From NCBI RefSeq assembly GCF_025369935.1, contig NZ_CP104467.1, forward strand, positions 3,665,001 through 3,729,000: 64,000 bases of DNA. Reading direction: 5' to 3'. This DNA comes from Paenibacillus andongensis. GTDB lineage: Bacteria > Bacillota > Bacilli > Paenibacillales > NBRC-103111. Position 1 is the stretch's first letter; each line of letters opens with the position of its first letter. Shown here piece by piece: positions 1 to 8,321 of this stretch. Under the pieces are notes generated by a model that worked only from the letters and a program-made list of their open reading frames with translations, had not been told where the DNA came from and ran no database searches. Made by a program: the position numbers and the translations under genes.

Positions 1-986
1 GTACAATGGCTATCGGCGCTAACTACGCTGGAGCTCGTGCACTAACTGCTTCTGCAGGTCCTGGTCTATCATTGATGATGGAAGCCATTGGCCTTGCTGG
101 TATGACTGAAACGCCTGTTGTTATCGTAGATACACAACGTGGTGGTCCAAGTACGGGTCTTCCAACGAAACAAGAGCAATCCGACTTGAACGCAATGGTT
201 TACGGTACACACGGTGAAATCCCGAAAATCGTTCTATCCCCAAGCACGATTGAAGAGTGCTTCTACGATACAATTGAAGCTTTCAATCTTGCTGAGAAAT
301 ATCAAGTTCCAGTCATTCTGATGACGGACCTACAGCTTTCCTTGGGTAAACAATCCGCAGAAATGCTAGATTACAACCGCATTGTGATTGACCGCGGAGC
401 ACTTGTATCAGAAGCTCCTGAGCAAGAAGCGAATCAATTGTTCAAACGCTATGAGTTCACTGAGAGCGGTGTTTCACCACGTGTGATTCCAGGCGTGAAG
501 AATGGTATTCACCATGTTACAGGTGTTGAACATGACCAAACAGGTCGTCCATCGGAAAGCACTGAAAACCGTCAACGTATGATGGATAAGCGTCTTGAGA
601 AGCTAAAACACATTCAAGTTACAGATGCCATTAAATTCGACGCTCCTCATGAGAATCCAGATCTTCTGATTATCGGAATGGGTTCCACGGGTGGAACGAT
701 CGATGAAGCAAGAAGCCGCGTTGAACTGGAAGGAATTAAAACAAATCACGCTACTGTGCGTTTGATTCATCCGTTCCCTGCAGAGCAGCTGAGACCTCTT
801 GTTGAAAAAGCGAAAACAGTTATCGTTGTTGAAAACAACGCAACTGGACAATTGGCAGATCAAATTAAACTGCATGTTGGTCATGCAGATAAAATTAAAA
901 ACGTTCTTAAATACAACGGTAACCCATTCTTGCCGGCAGAAATTGAACAAAAATGTAAGGAGTTGACTTTAGCATGGCAACATTAA
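1..986 (+). CDS. korA: 2-oxoacid:ferredoxin oxidoreductase subunit alpha, 5' truncated
   Basis: C-terminal part of the alpha subunit of a two-subunit 2-oxoacid (probably 2-oxoglutarate) ferredoxin oxidoreductase, which oxidatively decarboxylates the 2-oxoacid to acyl-CoA and reduces ferredoxin. The reading frame is open from base 3, so the gene starts upstream of the window; about 327 residues are visible, while KorA proteins with a fused gamma domain are near 580. The visible part has the pyrimidine-binding-domain signature SAGPGLSLMMEAIGLAG and the RGGPSTGLPTKQEQSDL loop, then a transketolase C-like domain (FPAEQLRPLVEKAKTVIVVE). It overlaps korB by 13 nt, which implies translational coupling. 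The substrate is inferred from family resemblance only. Confidence 0.9.
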   Translation, partial: TMAIGANYAGARALTASAGPGLSLMMEAIGLAGMTETPVVIVDTQRGGPSTGLPTKQEQSDLNAMVYGTHGEIPKIVLSPSTIEECFYDTIEAFNLAEKYQVPVILMTDLQLSLGKQSAEMLDYNRIVIDRGALVSEAPEQEANQLFKRYEFTESGVSPRVIPGVKNGIHHVTGVEHDQTGRPSESTENRQRMMDKRLEKLKHIQVTDAIKFDAPHENPDLLIIGMGSTGGTIDEARSRVELEGIKTNHATVRLIHPFPAEQLRPLVEKAKTVIVVENNATGQLADQIKLHVGHADKIKNVLKYNGNPFLPAEIEQKCKELTLAWQH

Positions 987-1840
987 AAGACTTTCGTAAC
1001 AATGTAAAGCCTAACTGGTGTCCAGGTTGCGGAGACTTCTCCGTTCAAGCGGCAATTCAGCGTGCAGCAGCTAATGTTGGTTTAGAGCCTGAAGGTTTAG
1101 CAATCGTATCTGGTATCGGCTGTTCCGGTCGTATCTCTGGTTATATCAATGCTTATGGTTTCCACGGTATTCACGGTAGATCTTTGCCAATCGCACAAGG
1201 TGTGAAAATGGCTAACCGCGATTTGACAGTTATCGCTTCAGGCGGTGACGGCGACGGCTTCGCAATCGGTATGGGACATACTGTACATGCGATTCGTCGT
1301 AACATTGATGTAACGTATATCGTTATGGATAACCAAATCTACGGTTTGACGAAAGGTCAAGCTTCCCCACGTAGTGCCGAAGGTTTCAAAACGAAAAGCG
1401 TTCCATCCGGTACAATTGAGTCAGCAATCTCTCCTTTAGAAGTTGCAATGGCTGCAGGTGCTTCTTTCGTAGCTCAATCGTTCTCCAGTAACTTGAAACA
1501 GTTAACGGCTGTTATCGAAGCTGGTTTGAATCACAAAGGTTTCTCTTTGATTAACGTATTTAGCCCATGCGTAACTTTCAATAAAGTAAATACGTATGAC
1601 TGGTTTAAAGAGAATATCGTGGATCTGGATGAAATTCCTGATTATGATTATACAAACCGTGTGATGGCAATGACCAAAATCATGGAAACAAACTCCATGT
1701 TGACGGGTATCATCTATCAAAACAAAGAGAAAAAGAGCTATGAAGATTCCATTCCAAGCTTTGCTAAAGAAGGGCTTTCAAAACAAGACCTTAAGCTTTC
1801 AGAAGCTGATTTCAGCAAAATGCTTACTGAATTCAAATAA
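974..1840 (+). CDS. korB: 2-oxoacid:ferredoxin oxidoreductase subunit beta
   Basis: Thiamine-diphosphate-binding beta subunit, 288 residues, the usual length for the two-subunit enzyme. CPGCGDF at residues 16-22 and the ThDP/Mg motif GDGDGFAIGMGH near residues 90-101 are followed by MDNQIYGLTKGQ, typical of the family. Cysteines near the N terminus and later in the chain (CSGR, SPCVTF) could hold the single 4Fe-4S cluster of KorB-type enzymes. The ATG lies inside the end of korA with a GGAG-like sequence just upstream. A hairpin terminator follows. With korA it forms a complete enzyme separate from the fused paralogue at 8.3-11.7 kb. Confidence 0.92.
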   Translation: MATLKDFRNNVKPNWCPGCGDFSVQAAIQRAAANVGLEPEGLAIVSGIGCSGRISGYINAYGFHGIHGRSLPIAQGVKMANRDLTVIASGGDGDGFAIGMGHTVHAIRRNIDVTYIVMDNQIYGLTKGQASPRSAEGFKTKSVPSGTIESAISPLEVAMAAGASFVAQSFSSNLKQLTAVIEAGLNHKGFSLINVFSPCVTFNKVNTYDWFKENIVDLDEIPDYDYTNRVMAMTKIMETNSMLTGIIYQNKEKKSYEDSIPSFAKEGLSKQDLKLSEADFSKMLTEFK

Positions 1841-1853
1841 TAGTTATATCTTG

Positions 1854-1886
1854 AAGGCATATGGAGATTTTCCGTATGCCTTTTTT
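1854..1886 (+). terminator. Rho-independent terminator after korAB
   Basis: Inverted repeat AAGGCATA / TATGCCTT with a short loop, followed by a run of six T. It sits between korB and pduL. Confidence 0.75.
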
Positions 1887-1926
1887 GCTGAGCGGCAATA
1901 CTGTCTACTATCACAAAAGTTAAAGG

Positions 1927-2505
1927 ATGGATTCTATGAAAACAGTCCCGGTAGGGGTTTCAGCAAGACATATACATCTATCTCCAGCTCATATTGACAT
2001 TTTATTTGGTCAGGGATATGAATTGACGACGTTTAAAGATCTCTCACAACCAGGACAATTTGCAGCCCAAGAAATGGTCACGATTGTTGGACCCAAAGGG
2101 AAGATTGAGAAAGTACGTATTCTTGGACCTGCTCGTCCGAGTACACAAATTGAAATATCACGAACGGATGCTTTTTCATTGGGGATAAACCCGCCAGTAC
2201 GTGAATCCGGACACATTGAACATACTCCTGGGCTCCGAGTCATTGGTCCAAAAGGCGAGATCGATCTAGAGCAAGGCGTAATTGTCGCGGCTAGGCATAT
2301 TCACTTCCATACTTCGGATGCTGTGAAATGGGGCATTCAAGATAAACAGCTTCTGCGTGTCAAAGTGAAGGGAGAACGACCATTAATTTTCGAGAATGTC
2401 ATCGCGCGTGTATCTGATCAATATGCATTAGACATGCATATTGACACGGATGAAGGAAATGCTGCTGGGGTGAAAACTGGCGATTTGGCTGAACTTATTG
2501 ATTAG
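1927..2505 (+). CDS. pduL: Phosphate propanoyltransferase, PduL family
   Basis: PduL-type phosphotransacylase, 192 residues, interconverting acyl-CoA and acyl-phosphate. The family hallmark VGVSARHIHLS is at residues 8-18, and a second copy of the metal-binding pattern, VAARHIHFH, lies about 110 residues later; these histidines form the zinc site in known PduL. No encapsulation peptide or microcompartment gene is visible nearby, so this is probably a free cytosolic enzyme. Placed after korAB, it could convert acyl-CoA from the ferredoxin oxidoreductase to acyl-phosphate for ATP formation; that link is inferred from position. The ATG at 1942 is an alternative start, but 1927 follows AAAGGATGG-like purine-rich sequence. 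Confidence 0.85.
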   Translation: MDSMKTVPVGVSARHIHLSPAHIDILFGQGYELTTFKDLSQPGQFAAQEMVTIVGPKGKIEKVRILGPARPSTQIEISRTDAFSLGINPPVRESGHIEHTPGLRVIGPKGEIDLEQGVIVAARHIHFHTSDAVKWGIQDKQLLRVKVKGERPLIFENVIARVSDQYALDMHIDTDEGNAAGVKTGDLAELID

Positions 2506-2543
2506 TTTTGTAAGTAAATATTCATATATATGTTAATTTCTTT

Positions 2544-2573
2544 TTGTACTATATAGGCATGTGATGCTATAAT
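2544..2573 (+). promoter_or_regulatory. Sigma-A promoter for miaB-ricA
   Basis: TTGTAC, an 18-nt spacer, then TATAAT preceded by TGC, giving an extended -10 box. It lies 85 nt upstream of miaB. The transcript would begin just before the 38-nt hairpin leader. Confidence 0.6.
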
Positions 2574-2612
2574 AAAAGTTGCGTCAGTTTACTATAGCAA
2601 AACTCAGTTAAC

Positions 2613-2650
2613 GCTTACGAAGAAAGTTTTCTACGAAAACTCTTAGGAGG
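2613..2650 (+). repeat. 38-nt RBS leader repeat, copy 1
   Basis: Leader segment with the inverted repeat AGTTTTC-TAC-GAAAACT directly before the ribosome binding site TTAGGAGG of miaB. The same 38 nt occur at 16230-16267 with only two mismatches, again ending in the RBS of an unrelated gene. The hairpin stops 2-3 nt before the Shine-Dalgarno. Confidence 0.75.
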
Positions 2651-2657
2651 AAAGAAA

Positions 2658-4139
2658 TTGGCTAACCAAGAGAAATCCGACAAGGATTATTCCCAATATT
2701 TTCAGCCTCCTTCACTGACAGATGCAAAGAAGCGCGGAAAAGAAGAGATCGCCGTACACTATGACTTCACCATTCCTGAGGACATGCAGGAGTTCGGCAA
2801 AGATAAATATTATTTGATTCGCACTTACGGATGTCAGATGAATGAGCATGATACAGAAGTAATGAAGGGTTTACTCGAGCAAATGGGCTATCAACCGACA
2901 GAGGACAAGTACCAAGCAGATGTTATTCTGCTCAACACTTGTGCAATTCGGGAGAATGCAGAAGACAAGGTGTTCGGTGAACTTGGCCATTTAAAGGCAC
3001 TGAAAGCACAGAAACCAGGCCTTGTTCTGGGGGTTTGTGGTTGTATGTCGCAGGAAGAAGCGGTCGTGAATCGAATTATGCAAAAGCATGCTTTTGTAGA
3101 TTTGATATTCGGTACGCACAATATTCATCGACTTCCATCCCTTTTGAAGGATGCCTTTTATAACAAAGAAATGGTCGTTGAGGTATGGTCCAAAGAAGGC
3201 GATATCGTTGAGAATTTACCCAAAAAGCGTGAAGGTATCCGTGCTTGGGTGAATATTATGTTCGGCTGCGATAAGTTCTGTACTTACTGTATAGTTCCTT
3301 ATACGCGAGGTAAAGAGAGAAGTCGCCGACCACAGGACGTGCTTGCTGAAGTTAGAGACTTGGCTCGGCAAGGGTTTCAGGAAATTACGCTGCTTGGACA
3401 GAATGTCAATGCTTATGGTAAAGATTTTGAGGATATTACGTATTCATTCGCTGATTTGATGGACGATATTCGTAAAATTGATGTGCCGCGTATTCGCTTT
3501 ACGACTTCGCATCCAAGAGATTTTGATGATCGCTTGATTGAAGTTCTAGGTAAACGCGGTAATCTTGTTGAGCATATTCATCTGCCTGTTCAATCGGGTA
3601 ATACCGAGGTTCTGAAAAGAATGAGCAGAAAGTATTCCAGAGATCATTATTTACAGCTGGCCCGCAAAATTAAAGATACGATGCCTGATGTCGTTCTGAC
3701 AACAGATATTATTGTTGGTTTTCCAGGTGAAACGGATGAGCAGTTCAATGAGACCATGTCCCTTTATGAGGAAGTGGGCTTCGATTTCGCGTTTACATTC
3801 ATTTATTCGCCGCGAGAAGGTACGCCTGCTGCCGATATGGAAGACAATGTACCGATGGAAGTAAAAAAACAACGACTTTATCGTTTGAATGAACTAGTAA
3901 ATAAACACAGTAAAGCGAGCAACGAGAGCTTGTTAGGTCAGACCGTTGAGGTATTGGTTGAAGGCGAAAGCAAGAATAACGCTGATGTGCTAGCAGGTCG
4001 CACGCGGACGAATAAATTGATCCATTTTACAGGCGATAAGTCTTTAATTGGTCAAATGGTTGAAGTGGAAGTGACGCATGCACAAACTTGGATTTTGAAG
4101 GGTGAGATTGTTCATAAACCCATGAAAATGTCCATTTAA
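2658..4139 (+). CDS. miaB: tRNA-2-methylthio-N6-dimethylallyladenosine synthase MiaB
   Basis: Radical SAM methylthiotransferase that adds a methylthio group to N6-isopentenyladenosine-37 of tRNA. In order: UPF0004 domain with three cluster cysteines ([29 protein letters not shown]), radical SAM core with CDKFCTYC near residues 204-211, then a TRAM domain ([13 protein letters not shown]). The 493-residue length is normal for the Bacillales version with an N-terminal extension. The TTG start at 2658 is set by AGGAGG 8 nt upstream. Immediately followed by ricA, the conserved Bacillus ymcB-ymcA order. Confidence 0.95.
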   Translation: MANQEKSDKDYSQYFQPPSLTDAKKRGKEEIAVHYDFTIPEDMQEFGKDKYYLIRTYGCQMNEHDTEVMKGLLEQMGYQPTEDKYQADVILLNTCAIRENAEDKVFGELGHLKALKAQKPGLVLGVCGCMSQEEAVVNRIMQKHAFVDLIFGTHNIHRLPSLLKDAFYNKEMVVEVWSKEGDIVENLPKKREGIRAWVNIMFGCDKFCTYCIVPYTRGKERSRRPQDVLAEVRDLARQGFQEITLLGQNVNAYGKDFEDITYSFADLMDDIRKIDVPRIRFTTSHPRDFDDRLIEVLGKRGNLVEHIHLPVQSGNTEVLKRMSRKYSRDHYLQLARKIKDTMPDVVLTTDIIVGFPGETDEQFNETMSLYEEVGFDFAFTFIYSPREGTPAADMEDNVPMEVKKQRLYRLNELVNKHSKASNESLLGQTVEVLVEGESKNNADVLAGRTRTNKLIHFTGDKSLIGQMVEVEVTHAQTWILKGEIVHKPMKMSI

Positions 4140-4173
4140 TTTGAAGCTGAAATAGATAGGAGCGTGTTTTGAA

Positions 4174-4638
4174 GTGTCCCAATGTGATCATAAACATAAC
4201 GATAATGAGCCTCATGCTTTTAAAGTAGAGGAGTTTACAAATACGGAAATGATCGTCCGCGAAGATATTTTAACCAAAGCCAAGGAATTGGCTGATTTGT
4301 TAACGACTTCAAATGAGGTACAGTTTTATCAAAAGGCTGAAAAGCAAATCGCTACGAATCCTGATATCCAAGTACTCATTAGTGCGATCAAAAAGAAACA
4401 GAAGGAAATCGTTGCTTTCGAGACTTTCCAGAATGCTAAAATGATCGAGAAAATTGAGAATGAGATTGAAGTGCTGCAGGACCAATTAGACGAGATTCCG
4501 ATTGTGAATGAATTTAAGCAAACACAAGAGGACATCAACTATTTATTGCAGCTTGTTATGTCGGTCATTCGTGACACGATTTCCGATAAAATTAATGTAG
4601 AAGCAGGTACGGCGGAAGCTCCGACATCTTGCGATTAA
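4174..4638 (+). CDS. ricA: RicA (YmcA) family regulator of RNA maturation
   Basis: 154-residue YlbF/YmcA-family protein. It is largely helical (VREDILTKAKELADLL, KKKQKEIVAFETFQNAKM) and ends in a cysteine-containing tail (PTSCD). In B. subtilis RicA forms the Y-complex with RicF and RicT, binds Fe-S clusters and stimulates RNase Y-dependent mRNA maturation, affecting competence, sporulation and biofilm formation. This copy also has an N-terminal C-H-rich start (SQCDHKH), a possible extra metal ligand, which is my inference. GTG start preceded by GATAGGAG. Position right after miaB matches ymcA. Confidence 0.88.
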   Translation: MSQCDHKHNDNEPHAFKVEEFTNTEMIVREDILTKAKELADLLTTSNEVQFYQKAEKQIATNPDIQVLISAIKKKQKEIVAFETFQNAKMIEKIENEIEVLQDQLDEIPIVNEFKQTQEDINYLLQLVMSVIRDTISDKINVEAGTAEAPTSCD

Positions 4639-4660
4639 GATAACCTTCTTTGGGAATTAG

Positions 4661-4709
4661 AAAATCGCCCTCTAATCAGGCTATTGCTTGAAATGAGTGG
4701 CGATTTTTT
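4661..4709 (+). terminator. Terminator after ricA
   Basis: AAAATCGCC pairs with GGCGATTTT across a 29-nt loop that can fold further; it ends in a T-run. Confidence 0.65.
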
Positions 4710-4784
4710 CCCAAAAGGACAATTTATGAAATGAGTCTTTCTATCGGAAAGACGGAAGAAGACTTACTCGAAGGAGACATTGTC

Positions 4785-5519
4785 ATGCTTACAGTTCGTA
4801 ATTTAAGTAAAGTATATCCTCCGGACAATCAGGTACTTTCGCAAGTGAGCTTTCAAGTTGATGAGGGCGAATTCATTGCGGTTATTGGGGGCAGTGGAAG
4901 CGGGAAAACCACGTTACTGCGCTGCATCAGTCATCAAGAGAAATGGACAAGTGGGCAGTTGATCTATAACTCTATTGATATATCAAAGCCTGGTCCATTG
5001 GAACGTTTCAAACTAGGTAGAGATTTCGCATTTCTTGAAGAAAAGCCTGCTTTGAATCGAAATAAAAGCGCTGTCAAGAACGTCATGATGGGGCGTGTCT
5101 ATCAAACACCTCTGCGAATTTTAACTGGCATGACTTCAAGAGATGAACATGTGGACAGCATGGATTATTTAGAAAAAGTGGGTTTGCTTGATAAGGGAGA
5201 TAAGAAGGTTGGTCAGTTAAGCGGTGGTGAGCAGCAGCGTGTTGCTATTGCTAAAGCGTTAATACTTGGACCAAAAGTGCTTGTAGCCGATGAACCTGTA
5301 TCTGGTCTTGACCCGAAATCAACCGAATATATCTTGCAGGATTTGAGATCGCTCTGCAAAGATCGGAATATGAGCGTCATTGCTACACTGCACCAAGTTG
5401 AACTTGCGGAGAGATATGCCACTCGCATCTGGGGACTCTCTGAAGGTAAAATTGTGCTGGATATTCCGGCTAGGTCGCTCACTATGCGTGAAAAAAAGCT
5501 CATCTTTGGTGAAGTATGA
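4785..5519 (+). CDS. PhnC-like ABC transporter ATP-binding protein, orphan
   Basis: 244-residue ATPase with Walker A GGSGSGKTT, ABC signature LSGGEQQRVAIAKAL, Walker B VLVADEPVSGLD and the switch-histidine region ATLHQVELAERY. The tail (YATRIWGLSEGKIVLD, then an LT..EKKLIFGEV ending) and the NVMMGR segment resemble the phosphonate importer ATPase PhnC more than other ABC classes. No permease or binding protein is next to it; instead the stop codon overlaps the start of a low-molecular-weight phosphatase by 4 nt. The ATG at 4785 is chosen over 4731 because AAGGAGA sits 8 nt upstream and the conserved domain starts there. Substrate unknown. Confidence 0.82.
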   Translation: MLTVRNLSKVYPPDNQVLSQVSFQVDEGEFIAVIGGSGSGKTTLLRCISHQEKWTSGQLIYNSIDISKPGPLERFKLGRDFAFLEEKPALNRNKSAVKNVMMGRVYQTPLRILTGMTSRDEHVDSMDYLEKVGLLDKGDKKVGQLSGGEQQRVAIAKALILGPKVLVADEPVSGLDPKSTEYILQDLRSLCKDRNMSVIATLHQVELAERYATRIWGLSEGKIVLDIPARSLTMREKKLIFGEV

Positions 5520-5998
5520 TCCAGGTCTTATTCGTTTGCTTAGGAAATATATGCCGTTCTCCCATGGCTGAAGCGGTCTTTCGTCACCAGGTCAAAAAGG
5601 CGGGTCTCGATGCTGTAATTGCTATTGATTCTGCCGGAACCGGTGATTGGCACATTGGGCATCCTCCACATCAAGGAACTAGGGACATATTGGATCAGCA
5701 TCAAATTAATCATGAGGGTCTAAAGGCAAGGCAAGTTAGATCCGATGACTTTGTACAATATACATATATCATTGCGATGGATGAGAGTAATGTAACAAAT
5801 CTGGCATCGTTTGCTCCTGCTTTAGTAGAAGGTGAGAAACGAGCTGCCATTCATAAATTGCTGGATTTTGCTCCTGATCGCGTTAATAAAGATGTTCCGG
5901 ACCCCTATTACACGGGTAATTTTCAAGAAGTGTACGAGATGGTAGAAGAGAGCTGCGAACGTTTACTAGCCTTTATTGTCGAGAAAGAAAATCTGTAA
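5516..5998 (+). CDS. Low molecular weight protein-tyrosine-phosphatase
   Basis: 160-residue LMW-PTP family enzyme (YfkJ/YwlE-like). The P-loop CLGNICRS has nucleophile Cys8 and Arg14, the segment DSAGTGDWHIG follows, and the general-acid loop DPYY lies near residue 132, followed by the usual C-terminal helix. Members dephosphorylate tyrosine, or arginine in the YwlE group; sequence alone does not fully separate these. The ATGA overlap with the PhnC-like ATPase implies coupled translation and maybe a shared role. Confidence 0.9.
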   Translation: MIQVLFVCLGNICRSPMAEAVFRHQVKKAGLDAVIAIDSAGTGDWHIGHPPHQGTRDILDQHQINHEGLKARQVRSDDFVQYTYIIAMDESNVTNLASFAPALVEGEKRAAIHKLLDFAPDRVNKDVPDPYYTGNFQEVYEMVEESCERLLAFIVEKENL

Positions 5999-6016
5999 GA
6001 TGACCTCTTAGGAAAT

Positions 6017-6067
6017 AAAAAAGCAAGGGTAAGAAAAGATTTTTTTTCTTTTCACCCTTGCTTTTTC
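6017..6067. terminator. Bidirectional terminator between convergent genes
   Basis: AGCAAGGGT / ACCCTTGCT stem flanked by A-run and T-run. It serves the phosphatase (+) and the unknown gene at 6082-6480 (-). Confidence 0.8.
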
Positions 6068-6081
6068 GTTGTGGGGGAGTT

Positions 6082-6480
6082 CTAAAATATGGTTAAGCCG
6101 ACACGCTGCATATATTCAGAAATGACTTTGAGCATACTCGGATGGATGGGAATGATGATATCGGTTGGCCCTATTTCGAACAGCCCGCTGCGATTATGGA
6201 CGGTTGCTGCTTGGACATAAATGCGGAAGTAATCAGAACCCGGAGCAACATGTGTGAATTCTTGATTGGCTGACCTCAAGTTAACGAAGGTAACAGCTTT
6301 GAGAGCAGATTTATCGTATGGAAGAATGCTAATTATATGTTCCAACTTGAAATAATAATTAATGTGAGGTTTGTGAAGGATCAACTCTTTGGATGAGACG
6401 GTAAGACCGAAATCCCTCTTCTTATGCGACATTTTCAAGTCACCCTCAAGTGATTTAATCGGAATGAAATCTGAATTCAT
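6082..6480 (-). CDS. Conserved hypothetical protein, 132 aa
   Basis: Not recognised. A soluble protein of mixed beta/alpha character with no signal peptide or membrane segment; the pattern of short hydrophobic strands (FGLTVSSKELILH, YYFKLEHIISILP, ITFVNL-like, SGLFEIGPTDIIIPIHP) followed by a C-terminal helix is compatible with a PH-like barrel, but that is only an impression. AGGAGGG lies 8 nt before the ATG on the minus strand, so the gene is probably real. Its neighbour on the same strand is the sensor kinase, with an independent start. Confidence 0.6.
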   Translation of the reverse strand: MNSDFIPIKSLEGDLKMSHKKRDFGLTVSSKELILHKPHINYYFKLEHIISILPYDKSALKAVTFVNLRSANQEFTHVAPGSDYFRIYVQAATVHNRSGLFEIGPTDIIIPIHPSMLKVISEYMQRVGLTIF

Positions 6481-6570
6481 AGCAAAGGCCCTCCTGACCA
6501 GTCATTGTGATCGCTTGTCTTAACAGAATAGCACAGATCATCAAGGTTGTTAATGGAGGGTGCTGGGTGC

Positions 6571-7818
6571 TCACTTTTGCTGAAATAAAATGGAGCATTG
6601 GGTGCCTTGGTTCAAATGACTGGAGAAGGAGATTTTTCCGTTCATCATTTTGATAATACTCATGACCACGACAAGCCCAAGTCCAGTTCCTTGTTCTTTG
6701 GTCGTGTAAAATGGCATTCCGAGTGAATTTAATTGCTGCTTACTCATTCCAACGCCAGTGTCAGAAATAGAAATTTGTACAGCATTAGGCAGCTTACAGG
6801 TGCTTAATGAAATTTTACCGCCGTTAGGCATGGACTCAATCGCATTTTTAACCAGATTCATCAAGCATTGGCGCAGCTTCTTGGATTCACCTAAGATGTA
6901 AAGGGGTTCTTCATTTTGATGACTAGTATGGATAGCAACCTGGTGATCTGCAGCAAAAGGCGTGATGAAACGGAGCATGGCTTCTATCTCTTCTTTGAGT
7001 TCTAATTGTTCCTGCAAGTTAGAATATGGCTTGGCATAGTTTAAGTAATCACCGAGGATGGCGTTCGCCTGATCTACACCTGACAATGCGAGGTCGACAT
7101 ATCGTTTGTGATCAATGAAGGAAAGCTCTTTCTGATCCAGTAATTGAAGAAAGCCTCTTGTTGATGTGAGAGGATTACGTATTTCATGAGAAATGGTGGC
7201 TGCAAACTGGCCGAGCATTCGATCTTTTTCCAACGCGACAAGTCTCTGTTTGTGAATCTCATGCTTTTCCACAAAAAATTGTAAGTATGTAATCATCCAA
7301 AGTGAGAAAAAGGAAAAAATTACGGTGTATACAGCATACAAGGTAATATGAGATTGTATGTGTAGCGCTAGAAGCGCATACAATACTTCGTACACGAGCA
7401 GCATACCCGTTGCATATTTTAATTTCATCCTGAGTGTTGGTTGACTTATCGTATTTCTGATGAAAAATCCAACTAATAATATAACTGCACTGCTTATTAA
7501 AGCGGGTTGCCAGTAGTAATTCAGGACGACCATACAGCCTATAATAAATAAGGTACAGGTTATAAAAGCTGGTATGAAGCCGACATACAGAAGCACAGCA
7601 ATCAAGCTGATCGGAAATAAATGGAGGGAATAAATTAAAGGATCAATGTCTTCAAATTTCCAATACAAAAAGATGAGTACGATTAAAATAATTGCGAATA
7701 GAGATTTACGCTGATATTCTTTGTAAATGAAAATTGGGGTAAGAACTAGATGGATTAATATAGCACTCATGATGTAGAAGAGACCATGTAGTTCATTGGA
7801 AATGATTGAATGGAACAA
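6571..7818 (-). CDS. Membrane sensor histidine kinase, KinB-like
   Basis: 415-residue kinase. Residues 1-180 hold about six hydrophobic helices with little extracellular loop, as in the 5TM-Lyt/KinB sensor type. HisKA has the H-box SHEIRNPL with phospho-acceptor His211. The HATPase_c domain has the N-box LVKNAIESMPNGG, the D/G1 motif SDTGVGMS and G2 GTGLGLVV. No response regulator is adjacent, as for phosphorelay kinases feeding Spo0F; a role in sporulation initiation is inference. TTG start with AAAGGAT upstream; a minus-strand promoter lies at 7867-7894. Confidence 0.88.
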   Translation of the reverse strand: MFHSIISNELHGLFYIMSAILIHLVLTPIFIYKEYQRKSLFAIILIVLIFLYWKFEDIDPLIYSLHLFPISLIAVLLYVGFIPAFITCTLFIIGCMVVLNYYWQPALISSAVILLVGFFIRNTISQPTLRMKLKYATGMLLVYEVLYALLALHIQSHITLYAVYTVIFSFFSLWMITYLQFFVEKHEIHKQRLVALEKDRMLGQFAATISHEIRNPLTSTRGFLQLLDQKELSFIDHKRYVDLALSGVDQANAILGDYLNYAKPYSNLQEQLELKEEIEAMLRFITPFAADHQVAIHTSHQNEEPLYILGESKKLRQCLMNLVKNAIESMPNGGKISLSTCKLPNAVQISISDTGVGMSKQQLNSLGMPFYTTKEQGTGLGLVVVMSIIKMMNGKISFSSHLNQGTQCSILFQQK

Positions 7819-7866
7819 ATGAATGCCATCCTTTCCGCTGTCCGACAGTATCTTATTTATTTCTAC

Positions 7867-7894
7867 ATTATCTCACAAAAACTGACCTAATCAA
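7867..7894 (-). promoter_or_regulatory. Promoter for the sensor kinase
   Basis: On the minus strand: TTGATT, 16-nt spacer, GATAAT, about 50 nt upstream of the kinase start. Confidence 0.5.
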
Positions 7895-7982
7895 GGGAAA
7901 CAGGGCATTTCGAATGCTAAAGATTTGATAAAGACTTATGGTGTTATTCCTATAAACCGCGGTATAATAAAGGAACACGACG

Positions 7983-7997
7983 ATGCAAGCGTTTACA
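7983..7997 (+). promoter_or_regulatory. cre-like (CcpA) box
   Basis: ATGCAAGCGTTTACA fits the catabolite-responsive element consensus WTGNAANCGNWNNCW at every position. A TATAAT at 7963-7968 lies just upstream, so the box would sit in the early transcribed region of the small gene at 8032, a position used for CcpA repression. Confidence 0.55.
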
Positions 7998-8031
7998 ATC
8001 CCAGTTGCTTGGCAAACAAGGAGAGATGAGA

Positions 8032-8208
8032 ATGCGGGCGTGCTCACAGGTTTGCGGTGTTGTCTTTAATCCGATTGATGAAGATTATGTGGACGTATGT
8101 GAGGATTGTGAGGATGCTGAGAAAGATAATTCTACTCAAGACGAGCATACAGGACCGAGAAGTTACTATTTGGGAGGGTGCGGCCTCATCATCGATTATT
8201 TGCTATGA
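8032..8208 (+). CDS. Small Cys-containing protein, 58 aa, unknown
   Basis: Short ORF with AAGGAG 8 nt before the ATG at 8032 (another ATG at 8026 is too close to the Shine-Dalgarno). The protein has CSQVC near the N terminus and CEDC about 25 residues later, a possible four-cysteine metal site, then an acidic stretch and a hydrophobic end. No family recognised. It sits behind a cre-like box and before the fused oxidoreductase genes, which have their own promoter. Confidence 0.5.
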   Translation: MRACSQVCGVVFNPIDEDYVDVCEDCEDAEKDNSTQDEHTGPRSYYLGGCGLIIDYLL

Positions 8209-8228
8209 ATGGACCTTTCAAAAAAAGG

Positions 8229-8256
8229 TTGATTACCAGAGATTTCTTGTTACAAT
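8229..8256 (+). promoter_or_regulatory. Promoter for the fused 2-oxoacid oxidoreductase operon
   Basis: TTGATT, 16-nt spacer, TACAAT, 66 nt upstream of the gamma/ferredoxin subunit ATG. Confidence 0.5.
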
Positions 8257-8321
8257 GAGAGTAGATTCACTATTCATACTATTCATTCTTTATGCAGTTC
8301 ATTTTTGAAAGGAGACCTGGC

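Noticed and set aside
603..950. Antisense open frame within korA
   Set aside because: Shadow of the korA coding sequence, with no start signal and implausible composition.
1740..1997. 85-residue frame overlapping the korB 3' end and the intergenic terminator
   Set aside because: Out of frame with korB, crosses its terminator, has no ribosome binding site and no recognisable features.
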